Position numbers and translations under genes: made by a program. A DNA stretch of 51,246 nucleotides, taken from positions 1 through 51,246 of the forward strand of contig CAKUTF010000017.1 in assembly GCA_934691725.1 (NCBI GenBank), read 5' to 3'. This stretch comes from an uncultured Fibrobacter sp. Lineage in GTDB: Bacteria > Fibrobacterota > Fibrobacteria > Fibrobacterales > Fibrobacteraceae. Below the pieces are notes generated by a model. That model saw only the letters and a list, made by a program, of their open reading frames with translations. It had not been told where the DNA came from and did not search any database. Below are positions 1-8,648 of the stretch, in pieces (position 1 is the stretch's first letter; each line of letters starts with the position of its first letter).

Positions 1-63
1 ACCCGCTCCGAAGAGGCCTTGGTCAACGTTTCCTGCGCGGCTACGATGCTCAGACGATTATGA
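1..63 (+). CDS. possible 3' end of an unidentified gene (partial)
   Basis: Frame 1 is open from the window edge to a TGA at 61-63, giving 20 codons that end in the residues MLRRL. It would run convergently into the glycosyltransferase gene that stops at 73. The stretch is too short to assign a family. It may be a chance open frame, so this is a tentative partial gene only. Confidence 0.25.
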   Translation, partial: TRSEEALVNVSCAATMLRRL

Positions 64-72
64 AAACAAGCT

Positions 73-1254
73 CTAAGCCTTGTTGAGCAAGCTGCGATAT
101 ACGGCAATTTGCCGTTCCGCGATTTTTTTCCAGTCAAAGCATTTGTCGATTCGTCTTGCCGCGCTTTCCACAAGGCGCCTTTCGAGCGAAACATCGCCTT
201 CGAGTTTTTGGAACGCCCTTGCCAAAGCTTCCGGATCTTTTTCGGGAACAAGAATCCCTGTTTCTCCGTCGATGACAACATCCGGGATTCCGCCGACATC
301 GGATGCGACGACAGGAAGCCCGCTCTGCATCGCTTCGATAAGGACCACGCCCAGACCTTCGGTATCGCCTTTGGAATCGACGATGGCGGGTAGGGCAAAG
401 CAGTTGCTCTGCAGATACTCCTCTCGAAGAGCCTCTGGCGAAAGCGGCCCTGTGAACGTGACATTTTGCGGGGCGGTTTTTACGGCGAGTTCCCGAAGCG
501 AATCCGTCAGGTTTCCCTTTCCCACGATACGGACTTCAAACTTTTCCGCATCGAGCATTGCCGCTGCGCGGATCAGGTATTCGATTCCCTTGCGTTCAAT
601 GTGTCTGCCGACGAAAAGGATTTTGTAGCGCCCGTCTCTTGCGTGAACGCTGGGAATTTTATCCGTTGCGAGCGGCGAACCGTAAGGGCTCCATTCGATT
701 TTCACCGGGCGCAGCGCAGAAATTTTCGATGCCGTAAAATGGCTGTTTGCGAAAACCGCCTGTGCGCTTCCGATGATGAACTTCATCACCGGTCGGATCC
801 ACTTTTTCTTTCGGATGAGCAAGAGTTCCGCCCCGTGGAAATTCAGGACCAGCGGAATCCGGAAAAGCTTGCACGCGCCGAGAACGATCAGCGCATGGGG
901 AAACGGCCAGTGCGCATGGATTACGTCATATTTTTTTCGAAAGGCAAGCCAGAGACACAGAAAAAAACCGCTGATGCAGTAGGGAATCGCTAGCAGCTGC
1001 ATCGAAGGATGTTTCGCCATCTTGGTCGGGGCGCCTTCATCGTGCGTCAGGATTTCGAGATTTTTGGGAGCGTAGCGAAACCGGTGAACCGTCACGCCGT
1101 CAATCGTATGCGAACGCAGCCCCTTATACGCAGGCGCCATGACTTCGACTTCGACGCCTTCTGCACGGAGTGTTTCCACGGACTTTCGGAGCCACGGGAC
1201 TTCATTGTCCGATTCAAACCGCGGATAGACGGATCCGACGACAAGAACTTTCAT
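73..1254 (-). CDS. GT-B glycosyltransferase, family 4
   Basis: Predicted retaining glycosyltransferase of 393 residues, probably using a nucleotide sugar to build an exopolysaccharide, LPS or glycolipid on the cytoplasmic side. The N-terminal acceptor lobe starts with the Rossmann-like MKVLVVGSVYPRF. The C-terminal donor lobe has LFVGRHIERKG and the GT4 E-x7-E motif (EGLGVVLIE) followed by GLPVVASDVGG. The length is normal for GT4. The start codon overlaps the stop of the 150-residue gene upstream by an ATGA-type 4 bp overlap, so the two are probably translationally coupled. Substrate cannot be told from sequence. Confidence 0.88.
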   Translation of the reverse strand: MKVLVVGSVYPRFESDNEVPWLRKSVETLRAEGVEVEVMAPAYKGLRSHTIDGVTVHRFRYAPKNLEILTHDEGAPTKMAKHPSMQLLAIPYCISGFFLCLWLAFRKKYDVIHAHWPFPHALIVLGACKLFRIPLVLNFHGAELLLIRKKKWIRPVMKFIIGSAQAVFANSHFTASKISALRPVKIEWSPYGSPLATDKIPSVHARDGRYKILFVGRHIERKGIEYLIRAAAMLDAEKFEVRIVGKGNLTDSLRELAVKTAPQNVTFTGPLSPEALREEYLQSNCFALPAIVDSKGDTEGLGVVLIEAMQSGLPVVASDVGGIPDVVIDGETGILVPEKDPEALARAFQKLEGDVSLERRLVESAARRIDKCFDWKKIAERQIAVYRSLLNKA

Positions 1255-1703
1255 ACCGCAACTTCCGAGACTTCCGGAGTGGGATTTTCGATGTAGGCGG
1301 GATAGACAAACGCCTTGACCGTATTTATCGGGCGCGTGACATCCGAAACGGAATCCTTGGCGAATTCCTTGAACCTTCCGACAAGACGCCGCCAGCCGTC
1401 TATCCTAGAATCAAGCATGATGAGCCCGATGCCGTTATCGTTTTCCAAAAAACCGATTACATCGGATCCGCGTCCTTTCGTCGCGAAACTCTTGAGAACC
1501 GCTTTCCAGAATTTTTCTTCCTCGTCATTTGGCAGCGCATCGCGAATGGCCCTGAAATCCATTTCGGCATAGACAAAGTAACTCTTGTATTCGTCGGCGC
1601 GAATCATTTCTTCCTGGACGCGGAGTTCAAACAGGTCGTTCGGGTAGATGACAATCCCGTACTTCTGTTTTTTGATGCACTCTTGGAAAAATTTCGGAAT
1701 CAT
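1251..1703 (-). CDS. hypothetical protein with degenerate GGDEF-like fold
   Basis: A 150-residue protein coupled by 4 bp overlap to the GT4 gene downstream. The order of hydrophobic strands and polar helices resembles a GGDEF domain: an E/R-rich N-terminal helix, a strand-turn segment YFVYAEMDFRAI, then RGSDVIGFLENDNGIGLIM where an active cyclase would read R..D.IGRLGGDEF. The GGDEF signature is absent (LENDNG), so diguanylate cyclase activity is not expected. It might be a signalling-inactive partner regulating the glycosyltransferase. The fold call is inference from pattern only; it could be an unrelated alpha/beta domain. Confidence 0.6.
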   Translation of the reverse strand: MIPKFFQECIKKQKYGIVIYPNDLFELRVQEEMIRADEYKSYFVYAEMDFRAIRDALPNDEEEKFWKAVLKSFATKGRGSDVIGFLENDNGIGLIMLDSRIDGWRRLVGRFKEFAKDSVSDVTRPINTVKAFVYPAYIENPTPEVSEVAV

Positions 1704-1771
1704 AGAGGAAATCCAGACTGAAAAAATTGAAACCTTCCAGAAAATAGTATTTTAAATTTGGAAATTAGACT

Positions 1772-3649
1772 ATGCAACGCTTGTTTAAATTGAAAAAGGC
1801 GCTCAAGGCCAGTTCGATGAATCCCTATGCGGAGTTTTTCCGTTCGGGACGCGCGACAAATCGCGGTAGAGCCTTGACGGCGCAGGAAATCGAAATTCTC
1901 GAAGGGAACGGCAACCGTTCGGACGACTGGTCGCTTGTCTCGGTCGATACACTTTTTACTCCGTCGCGGATTTTCGATTCGACATTTTCGGGAAAAGTTT
2001 TCCTTCCGGCCTTTTACGGGACTCTTTTGATGCCAGGCGACGTTTCTTCGCCGACGGGAATCTATTCGTGCGCCATCCACGACTCGATTATCGAAAACTC
2101 GCTGCTTCACCATGTGAACTTGATGTCGAACGTCTGGGTTTCGCAGGGGGCGGTAGTCCAAAATGTCGGCTCGCTTGTCGCCAACGGAAAGGCCCACTAC
2201 CAGATTGTATCCGAAATTTCCGTCGGGAACGAAATGGGCGGGCGCTCGGTGCGGGTTTTTCCGGATATCACGCCGGACCTGGTGAAATCGCAACTTTTTT
2301 CGAAAACCGATGCGGAAACCAGCGCAGCTTTCGTATCGCAGCTCGAAGCTTGGCGGAGCGAAGTCGTCTTGCCATACGGAATCATCGGAAAGAATGCAAT
2401 CGTCGCCAACACGAACATCGTCAGGAATTCCTGGATAGGCGATCATGTCCGTATCGACGGAGCGGCAAAAATTCGCAATACGGTTGTTCTCGGAAGCCTC
2501 GAAGAGCCGACATACATTTACGATGGCGTAATTCTCGAAAATAGTTTCGTGCAGGAAGGCGCAAAGATTCACTCGACAGCACTGGTCAAGGATTCCGTTC
2601 TGATGAAACGCGCCAAGGTAGGAAACAAGGCGATAGTCAACGCTTCAATCATCTGCCCATGCGCCCATATCGACGAAGCGGAAGTCACCCACAGTCTCGT
2701 AGGTCCTCTCACCCAGATGCACCATCATTCGCTCCTCATCGCAGCTCTCTGGCCCGCAGGACACGGCAACCTGGGATATGGCGCAAATGTCGGTTCGAAT
2801 CATACCAGCCGAATGCCAGACCAGGAAATCATGCCGGGACTAGGGATGTTCTTTGGGCTTGGCGTAAACATCAAATTTCCAGCGAACTTTTCGGAGGCTC
2901 CCTATTCGGCGATTGCGACCGGCGTAACGGCATCTCCCCAGCGACTCCGCTTTCCATTCAGTCTGATCCTTCCCGGCGACACCCATACGCACAACGTCCG
3001 CTCTTTTCTGAACGAGCTTCGTCCGGCCTGGTGCTACGGGAAAAACGCCTACGCCATCTCCCGAAACGCCTACAAGTATAAAATCCGCGGCAAAGGTTTT
3101 GTCTCCCCCGAGGATTCCCAAATCCTTTCCGATAAAAACGCCTATTTGGTACTCGAAGCGCTCCGCAGACTGGAATGCGCCCAAATCAAGGAAGTCTATA
3201 CCGAGGATGATATTCCGGGTCTTGGAAGCAATTACCTGAAGGAATCCGCAAGGCATTCGGCAATGCTTATCTACAGGAGTTTTCTCGAACGATATCTCGT
3301 GACAAAAATTGTCACATTTGCAGAGACGGACCGGACGATTTTGGGACAAAGCCCGCTTGAAGCGAGAAAAATTTTCCCGGGCGACCTTTTCAAGGGAATC
3401 GTCAAGGAAATTCCGTTTGCGGAAACTTTCGCCGATCTGATCAAGCGTTACCGTACGATTGAAAAGCTGTGGTCCGACGCGGTTCTTCACGGAACCGATA
3501 AGGATTTTGTCCGCGGTCGGAAAATTTTCGACGACTACGACGAGGCGCATCCTGCGGACTTGGCGTTTCTCGCTTACGAAAAGGCCCGCTTTGAAGACGT
3601 TCTCCGCCGCTCCGCAATTCTCCTCAAGGATCTGAAGGTCGAAGGTTGA
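1772..3649 (+). CDS. DUF4954 family left-handed beta-helix protein
   Basis: A 625-residue protein resembling the DUF4954 family known from Bacteroidota and Fibrobacterota. The N-terminal signature RALTAQEIEILEGNG-DDW is typical of the family as I know it. The middle (roughly residues 100-330) has hexapeptide-type repeats such as NAIVANTNIVRNSWIGDHV, as in sugar nucleotidyl/acyltransferases with left-handed beta-helices. The role is not established; a sugar-nucleotide or acyl-transfer function is a guess from the fold. ATG at 1772 is used; an in-frame ATG at 1817 (MNPYAEF) is an alternative because neither has a strong Shine-Dalgarno. The stop overlaps the next start as TGATG. Confidence 0.8.
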   Translation: MQRLFKLKKALKASSMNPYAEFFRSGRATNRGRALTAQEIEILEGNGNRSDDWSLVSVDTLFTPSRIFDSTFSGKVFLPAFYGTLLMPGDVSSPTGIYSCAIHDSIIENSLLHHVNLMSNVWVSQGAVVQNVGSLVANGKAHYQIVSEISVGNEMGGRSVRVFPDITPDLVKSQLFSKTDAETSAAFVSQLEAWRSEVVLPYGIIGKNAIVANTNIVRNSWIGDHVRIDGAAKIRNTVVLGSLEEPTYIYDGVILENSFVQEGAKIHSTALVKDSVLMKRAKVGNKAIVNASIICPCAHIDEAEVTHSLVGPLTQMHHHSLLIAALWPAGHGNLGYGANVGSNHTSRMPDQEIMPGLGMFFGLGVNIKFPANFSEAPYSAIATGVTASPQRLRFPFSLILPGDTHTHNVRSFLNELRPAWCYGKNAYAISRNAYKYKIRGKGFVSPEDSQILSDKNAYLVLEALRRLECAQIKEVYTEDDIPGLGSNYLKESARHSAMLIYRSFLERYLVTKIVTFAETDRTILGQSPLEARKIFPGDLFKGIVKEIPFAETFADLIKRYRTIEKLWSDAVLHGTDKDFVRGRKIFDDYDEAHPADLAFLAYEKARFEDVLRRSAILLKDLKVEG

Positions 3650-4233
3650 TGCCTGTCGCGGAATGGATCCTTTTCTTCGCGGTCGTCGCAGAAGTCGCGC
3701 TGCGGATTTTTCTGGAAATTCGGGAAGCCCGCGCGGCAAACGGCAAGATGGACCGCTTTGCCTTTTTGCGAATCGTCCCGATTGTAAACGACATCTTTCC
3801 TGCCGAAGCGAACTTTGAAAAATTCAAGGCTGGCGGAGCGTTTGAAACCGCGCACGAGAAGGCGCACAGGAAAGAGCACCATGCGTTCGTGAGATTCGCT
3901 TTCCAGATAGGCCTTGCCCTATTTTGCGCCCTTTCAATCGGAGCCGCGGGAGTCCAGCTGGGGTTCGGATTGCTCGAACTGCTTTTCCTTTTCCATTTGC
4001 TGTTCGCCGTTTCCAGGATTTTTTTCCACGCTATTTGTTTTGCCGAAGAATACGAAGCGGATGCGCTGGCGGTAAAGCATGTCCAGCTTGGCGTTGCGAA
4101 GCGCGCGCTCGAAACTCTCGCTGCAAGCGAATACCCGAGAACGCCCCTTTTCGCCCTTGTCTATCGGAAACATCCGACGGCCCGAATGCGGCTGCAAAAA
4201 ATCCGGGAATCCAATAAAAACAAGAGTTCCTGA
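3649..4233 (+). CDS. M48-family membrane metallopeptidase-like protein
   Basis: A 194-residue protein with the zinc peptidase signature HEKAH (HExxH) near residue 70 and a third-ligand motif EEYEADALA near residue 128, in the order found in M48 (HtpX/Ste24-type) peptidases. A closing HPTARMRLQKI matches the family's HPxxxxR segment. Hydrophobic segments at the N-terminus and between the two motifs suggest membrane anchoring. It starts with ATG inside TGATG, coupled to the DUF4954 gene; an earlier in-frame TTG at 3646 is less likely. It is shorter than HtpX (about 290 residues), so it is a compact variant. Substrate unknown. Confidence 0.72.
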   Translation: MPVAEWILFFAVVAEVALRIFLEIREARAANGKMDRFAFLRIVPIVNDIFPAEANFEKFKAGGAFETAHEKAHRKEHHAFVRFAFQIGLALFCALSIGAAGVQLGFGLLELLFLFHLLFAVSRIFFHAICFAEEYEADALAVKHVQLGVAKRALETLAASEYPRTPLFALVYRKHPTARMRLQKIRESNKNKSS

Positions 4234-4297
4234 AATCCGTCCAAATCCGATTTTTTTAAATTGGGCTTTTGAAAAAAGATTCAATTCGGAGTCTAAA

Positions 4298-6991
4298 ATG
4301 GCGAAATACGATCCGCAACAAATCGAAACCAAGTGGCAAGCCTATTGGGATACCCAAAAGACATTCAAGACCGGGACAGACATGACAAAGCCCAAGTATT
4401 ATTGCTTGGACATGTTTCCCTATCCTTCGGGTGCGGGACTTCACGTGGGACATCCGGAAGGCTACACGGCGACGGACATCGTTTGCCGCTACAAGCGCGC
4501 CAAGGGTTTTAACGTTTTGCATCCGATGGGTTGGGACGCGTTCGGACTTCCCGCCGAACAATACGCCATCCAGACGGGAACGCACCCGAGCGTTACGACG
4601 CAGAAGAACTGCGACAATTTCCGCCGGCAGATAAAAAGGCTCGGACTTTCCTATGACTGGGACAAGGAAATCAACACGACCGACCCCAAGTATTACAAGT
4701 GGACGCAATGGATTTTCATCCGGCTGTACAACACGTGGTTCGACGAGACTCTCCAAAAGGGACGCCCGATTTCGGAACTTCCGATTCCCGCTGAAATCGA
4801 ATCCCAGGGAAAGGAAGCGGTCCGCAAGTATCGCGATTCCAAGCGCCTAGCCTACTACGCCGATGCGCAGGTCTGGTGGTGCAAGCATTGCAAGATAGTC
4901 TGCGCAAACGAAGAAGTTCTCGCCGACGGTTCCCATGAAAAATGCGGAACGAAGGAAGTCGAACGCCGCAACCTGAAGCAGTGGCTGATGCGCATTCCGC
5001 TTTACGGGGAGCGCCTGCTCAAAGGCCTCGACGAACTCGACTGGCCCCAGGGCGTCAAGGACATGCAGCGGAACTGGATCGGCAAGAGTCGCGGTGCGGA
5101 AGTCGATTTCTCTATCGCGGACGCAGGCGGCAAGCCGACAGGAAAGAAGCTTCGCGTCTATACGACCCGCTGCGATACACTCTTCGGCGCGTCTTACATG
5201 GTCATCGCACCGGAGCACCAGATGGTCGCAGACCTTACAACCGAAGAGAACCGGAAAGCCGTAGCCGATTATGTCCACGCCGCAGCTCTCAAAAGCGACA
5301 TGGACAGGACCGAACTCGCCAAAGAAAAGACGGGCGTTTTCACGGGGTCCTATGCGATAAACCCGCTGACCGGGACAAAGATTCCCGTCTGGATCGCCGA
5401 TTACGTTCTCACGGGCTACGGAACGGGAGCCATCATGGCGGTTCCTGCGCACGATACCCGCGATTTTGACTTCGCCAAAAAGTTCGGGCTTCCGATCCAC
5501 TGCATCATGGAGCCCGATGCGAGCTGCCCCGAAGATATCCGTCCGAAAGTTCTCGCCGGCGACGCGTGCTGGCCTGCGGACGGCAAATACATCAACAGCG
5601 CAAACGAAACGCTTTCCCTGAACGGTCTTTCGAAAAAGGAAGGCATTGCCAAGATGGTCGCCTGGCTCGAAGCGAACGGCATCGGCAAAGCGACAGTCAA
5701 TTACAAGCTCCGAGACTGGCTTTTCAGCCGCCAGCGTTACTGGGGCGAACCGTTCCCGATCATCCATTGGGAAGACGGCGAAATCTCTGCGCTAGACGAC
5801 AAGGATTTGCCCGTGCTTTTACCGGAAGTCCAGAATTTCAAACCGGGTGACGGCGGGGAATCTCCGCTTGCCGGGGCGAGCGACTGGTTGAACGTAGTCG
5901 ATAAGAACGGACGCAAGGGTCGCCGCGAAACAAACACGATGCCGCAGTGGGCGGGTTCCTGTTGGTATTATCTGCGCTACATCGACGCTCACAATGACGA
6001 AGCCTTTGTCGGCAAGGAGCTCGAAAAATACTGGATGCCGGTAGATCTCTACATCGGCGGAGCGGAACATGCCGTGCTGCATCTGCTTTACAGCCGTTTT
6101 TGGCACAAGGTCCTGTTCGATCTCGGACTGGTTTCTACCGACGAGCCTTTCCACAAGCTCTTCAACCAGGGAATGATTCTCGCCTATGCCTACGAAGACG
6201 CCGCCGGTTCCAAGGTTCCTGTCGATCAGGTCGAGGAAAAGAACGGAAAGTTCTTCGAAAAAGGCACGGGCAAGGAATTGCGCCAGATTGTCGCCAAGAT
6301 GAGCAAGTCGCTCAAGAACGTGGTGAACCCGGACGATGTCGTGTTGAAATACGGAGCGGATTCGCTGCGCCTCTACGAAATGTTCATGGGACCGCTCGAT
6401 GCGGTAAAGCCTTGGAACACGCAAGGCCTTGAAGGCATGTACCGTTTCCTTTCCCGCGCCTACCGGGCCGTGATCGGCGAAGACGAGAGTGTCGCATACA
6501 AGGAAGGACCTCTTCCTGAAAACCTCGCCAAGGTAATGCACCAGAGCATCATCAAGGTGACCGACGCAATTGAAAAGCTGAGCTTCAACACGGCGATTAG
6601 CCAGCTCATGATTTTCAACAACGAGCTGACGAAGTGTGAAGAACGTTACCGCGAAGCCTCGGAAGTTTTCGCACAACTTTTACAGCCGTTCGCTCCGCAT
6701 CTCGCCGAAGAAATGTGGGAGAAGCTCGGACACGACGAATCCATCGCTTATGTCGCCTGGCCATCCGCCGACGAATCCAAGGCTGCGGAATCTCATGTGG
6801 AAGTCGTTTTCCAGGTGAATGGAAAAATTCGCGCCAAGGAATCTGTCGCCAAGAGCATCGACAAAGACGCATTGGTTGAAATCGCCAAGAAAAACGAGCG
6901 TGTCCAGGCTTACCTCCAGGATGTGACCATCCTCAAGACGATTGCCGTCCCCGGAAAGCTCGTAAACTTCGTCGTAAAGCCCGGAAAATAA
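4298..6991 (+). CDS. leuS: leucyl-tRNA synthetase
   Basis: Charges tRNA-Leu with leucine in the cytosol. The 897-residue product has the class I HIGH-type motif (HVGH in PYPSGAGLHVGHPEGY, near residue 45), an inserted editing domain, the DWLFSRQRYWGEPFPI segment and the KMSKS loop (KMSKSLKN). The length is normal for bacterial LeuRS. The start at ATG 4298 (MAKYDPQQIETKWQ) follows a CGGAGT ribosome site; the frame is open upstream into the M48 gene but that extension is not LeuRS sequence. A strong terminator follows the stop. Confidence 0.98.
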   Translation: MAKYDPQQIETKWQAYWDTQKTFKTGTDMTKPKYYCLDMFPYPSGAGLHVGHPEGYTATDIVCRYKRAKGFNVLHPMGWDAFGLPAEQYAIQTGTHPSVTTQKNCDNFRRQIKRLGLSYDWDKEINTTDPKYYKWTQWIFIRLYNTWFDETLQKGRPISELPIPAEIESQGKEAVRKYRDSKRLAYYADAQVWWCKHCKIVCANEEVLADGSHEKCGTKEVERRNLKQWLMRIPLYGERLLKGLDELDWPQGVKDMQRNWIGKSRGAEVDFSIADAGGKPTGKKLRVYTTRCDTLFGASYMVIAPEHQMVADLTTEENRKAVADYVHAAALKSDMDRTELAKEKTGVFTGSYAINPLTGTKIPVWIADYVLTGYGTGAIMAVPAHDTRDFDFAKKFGLPIHCIMEPDASCPEDIRPKVLAGDACWPADGKYINSANETLSLNGLSKKEGIAKMVAWLEANGIGKATVNYKLRDWLFSRQRYWGEPFPIIHWEDGEISALDDKDLPVLLPEVQNFKPGDGGESPLAGASDWLNVVDKNGRKGRRETNTMPQWAGSCWYYLRYIDAHNDEAFVGKELEKYWMPVDLYIGGAEHAVLHLLYSRFWHKVLFDLGLVSTDEPFHKLFNQGMILAYAYEDAAGSKVPVDQVEEKNGKFFEKGTGKELRQIVAKMSKSLKNVVNPDDVVLKYGADSLRLYEMFMGPLDAVKPWNTQGLEGMYRFLSRAYRAVIGEDESVAYKEGPLPENLAKVMHQSIIKVTDAIEKLSFNTAISQLMIFNNELTKCEERYREASEVFAQLLQPFAPHLAEEMWEKLGHDESIAYVAWPSADESKAAESHVEVVFQVNGKIRAKESVAKSIDKDALVEIAKKNERVQAYLQDVTILKTIAVPGKLVNFVVKPGK

Positions 6992-7007
6992 GCCGACGAA
7001 ACAGTTC

Positions 7008-7035
7008 AACGCCCCGGCTAGCCGGGGCGTTTTTC
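7008..7035 (+). terminator. Rho-independent terminator after leuS
   Basis: Perfect inverted repeat AACGCCCCGGC / GCCGGGGCGTT (7008-7018 and 7021-7031) followed by a T run and TTTTC. It lies 17 bp after the leuS stop and before the convergent murJ stop at 7052, separating the two transcripts. Confidence 0.92.
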
Positions 7036-7051
7036 GTTTCAAATTTTTTGA

Positions 7052-8611
7052 CTACTTGATGTGTAATTTCCGCAAAATTTTTCCGAGGAGTTCCTGCAGG
7101 ATATTTCCCGCATCGTCGGAACCGATCGCTTTTTGCAAAAGAAGGCTAGAGGGAAAAAGAATCACGGCGATAAACGCCGAATAGGCGATTAGCGGAACCA
7201 AAGAAGCCTTTCGGACAAAATCATAGGAGATGTTTTCAATCGCTATTGCGATAACGACCATCGCGGCAAAGCTAGCCAAGGCGCGGCCCATGTTCTCGAG
7301 CGCGTGTTCCATTCCTTCTGTCCCGTTTTGTTTCGCCCAAAGGAATACCATACTTGCCACTTGCAAAATGGCACCTGTCGCGCCGACGATCGGGACGACA
7401 TAAATTCCAAAATCCTCGGAGAAAAAAAGATAGGCGGGAATGGTCAGCAAAAAAACTCCCGTGTTGATGAGCGTCGGCGTCCACATTTTTTCCTTCGCGT
7501 AGAAAGAACGCACGAGAACCGCTTGCAGGCAAAGCCCGAGGCTCGCAGGCAAATACCAGTGCAAAAGTTTTGCGACATATTCCGTCGTTTCGCGCATAAA
7601 GGCTCCGCGCTCGAAAAGGATTCGCACGGCCGGGAACGAAAGCGCCCAGACGGTGATAACCGCGGGAACCAAAATGGCGAACATCCTCGAAAGGCTTGAC
7701 CAGATTTTACGGTTCAAGTCGCCGAGCTGATTTTCCTTGACAAGTCTCGCCATGTCGGGATAGCTCGATACGCCGACAGAAAATCCAAAGACCGCTACGA
7801 GCGTGTACATTACGCGGTAAGCATAGTTCAGGCTGGAAATTCCGCTGGCCCCGAAAATTCCTCCGAAGCTGCGGATGACAAATTCAAAGGCGAACATACT
7901 GCCGACACCAAAAGACATCGGAAGCATCATCTTGAAATATCGGAGAACATCGGGATGTCTGGGGTTTATGTAGGGAACGTAGTGAAGTCCCCCGCGCCGA
8001 GCACCAAAAATCTGGAGAACGAAAAACCCGATGAACGCTCCGACGGGAACGCCCCATGCAAAGCCTTCCAATCCGTGACGCCTTCCGAGTAATCCGCCGA
8101 CGATAATCGCCAAATTGTAGATGACACCGGTAAGCGAAGGGAGGGCAAACTGCTTTCGGGTATGCTGGACGGCGACGAGGAAGCTTCCCGCAAAAATGAA
8201 AAGCTGCCCAGGCAAGATGATTCGGCCAAAATAAGTTGCGCGGTCGAGAATCGCGGGCGACAGGTCCGCCGCCGAAGTAAACAGGACGATCAGTTCCCGC
8301 ATCCAGATGAACGAGGGAACAATCAGGACGAGGAAAAGCATTCCCAGCGAATTTAAAATGTTGCTGAAAAATTTCCAGGCGCCAGCGTCATCGTTCTTTG
8401 CCTTATACCCGAAAAAAATCGGGATGAATACGATGGACAAAAAGCCCGTGCTCACCACGTGATTTAAAATATCCGGGATGAGGAACGCCAAGTCCAGAGC
8501 GTTCTTTTCGGCGGTAACGCCCGCTGCCCGGGCAAGCAACATTTCCCGGAAAATGCCGAGGACGCGGCTTGCGAGCATACTTGCGGCAATGATGAGGGTA
8601 GCTTTGTTCAT
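7052..8611 (-). CDS. murJ: lipid II flippase MurJ
   Basis: A 519-residue polytopic membrane protein of the MviN/MurJ family, which moves lipid II across the inner membrane for peptidoglycan synthesis. The N-terminus (ASMLASRVLGIFREMLLA) is the family signature, and the sequence alternates hydrophobic helices over its whole length, consistent with 14 segments. The length is typical. It converges with leuS across the terminator at 7008. The next gene on the same strand ends 37 bp upstream of its start, so it may share a transcript with the CotH lipoprotein gene. Confidence 0.95.
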   Translation of the reverse strand: MNKATLIIAASMLASRVLGIFREMLLARAAGVTAEKNALDLAFLIPDILNHVVSTGFLSIVFIPIFFGYKAKNDDAGAWKFFSNILNSLGMLFLVLIVPSFIWMRELIVLFTSAADLSPAILDRATYFGRIILPGQLFIFAGSFLVAVQHTRKQFALPSLTGVIYNLAIIVGGLLGRRHGLEGFAWGVPVGAFIGFFVLQIFGARRGGLHYVPYINPRHPDVLRYFKMMLPMSFGVGSMFAFEFVIRSFGGIFGASGISSLNYAYRVMYTLVAVFGFSVGVSSYPDMARLVKENQLGDLNRKIWSSLSRMFAILVPAVITVWALSFPAVRILFERGAFMRETTEYVAKLLHWYLPASLGLCLQAVLVRSFYAKEKMWTPTLINTGVFLLTIPAYLFFSEDFGIYVVPIVGATGAILQVASMVFLWAKQNGTEGMEHALENMGRALASFAAMVVIAIAIENISYDFVRKASLVPLIAYSAFIAVILFPSSLLLQKAIGSDDAGNILQELLGKILRKLHIK

Positions 8612-8648
8612 TTAGACGCAATGTTAGAAAACTTGCCGAAAAAATTTC

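Noticed and set aside
4079..4297. Longer leuS start
   Set aside because: The upstream extension is translated from the M48 gene region in another frame; LeuRS homology begins at 4298 after a ribosome site.
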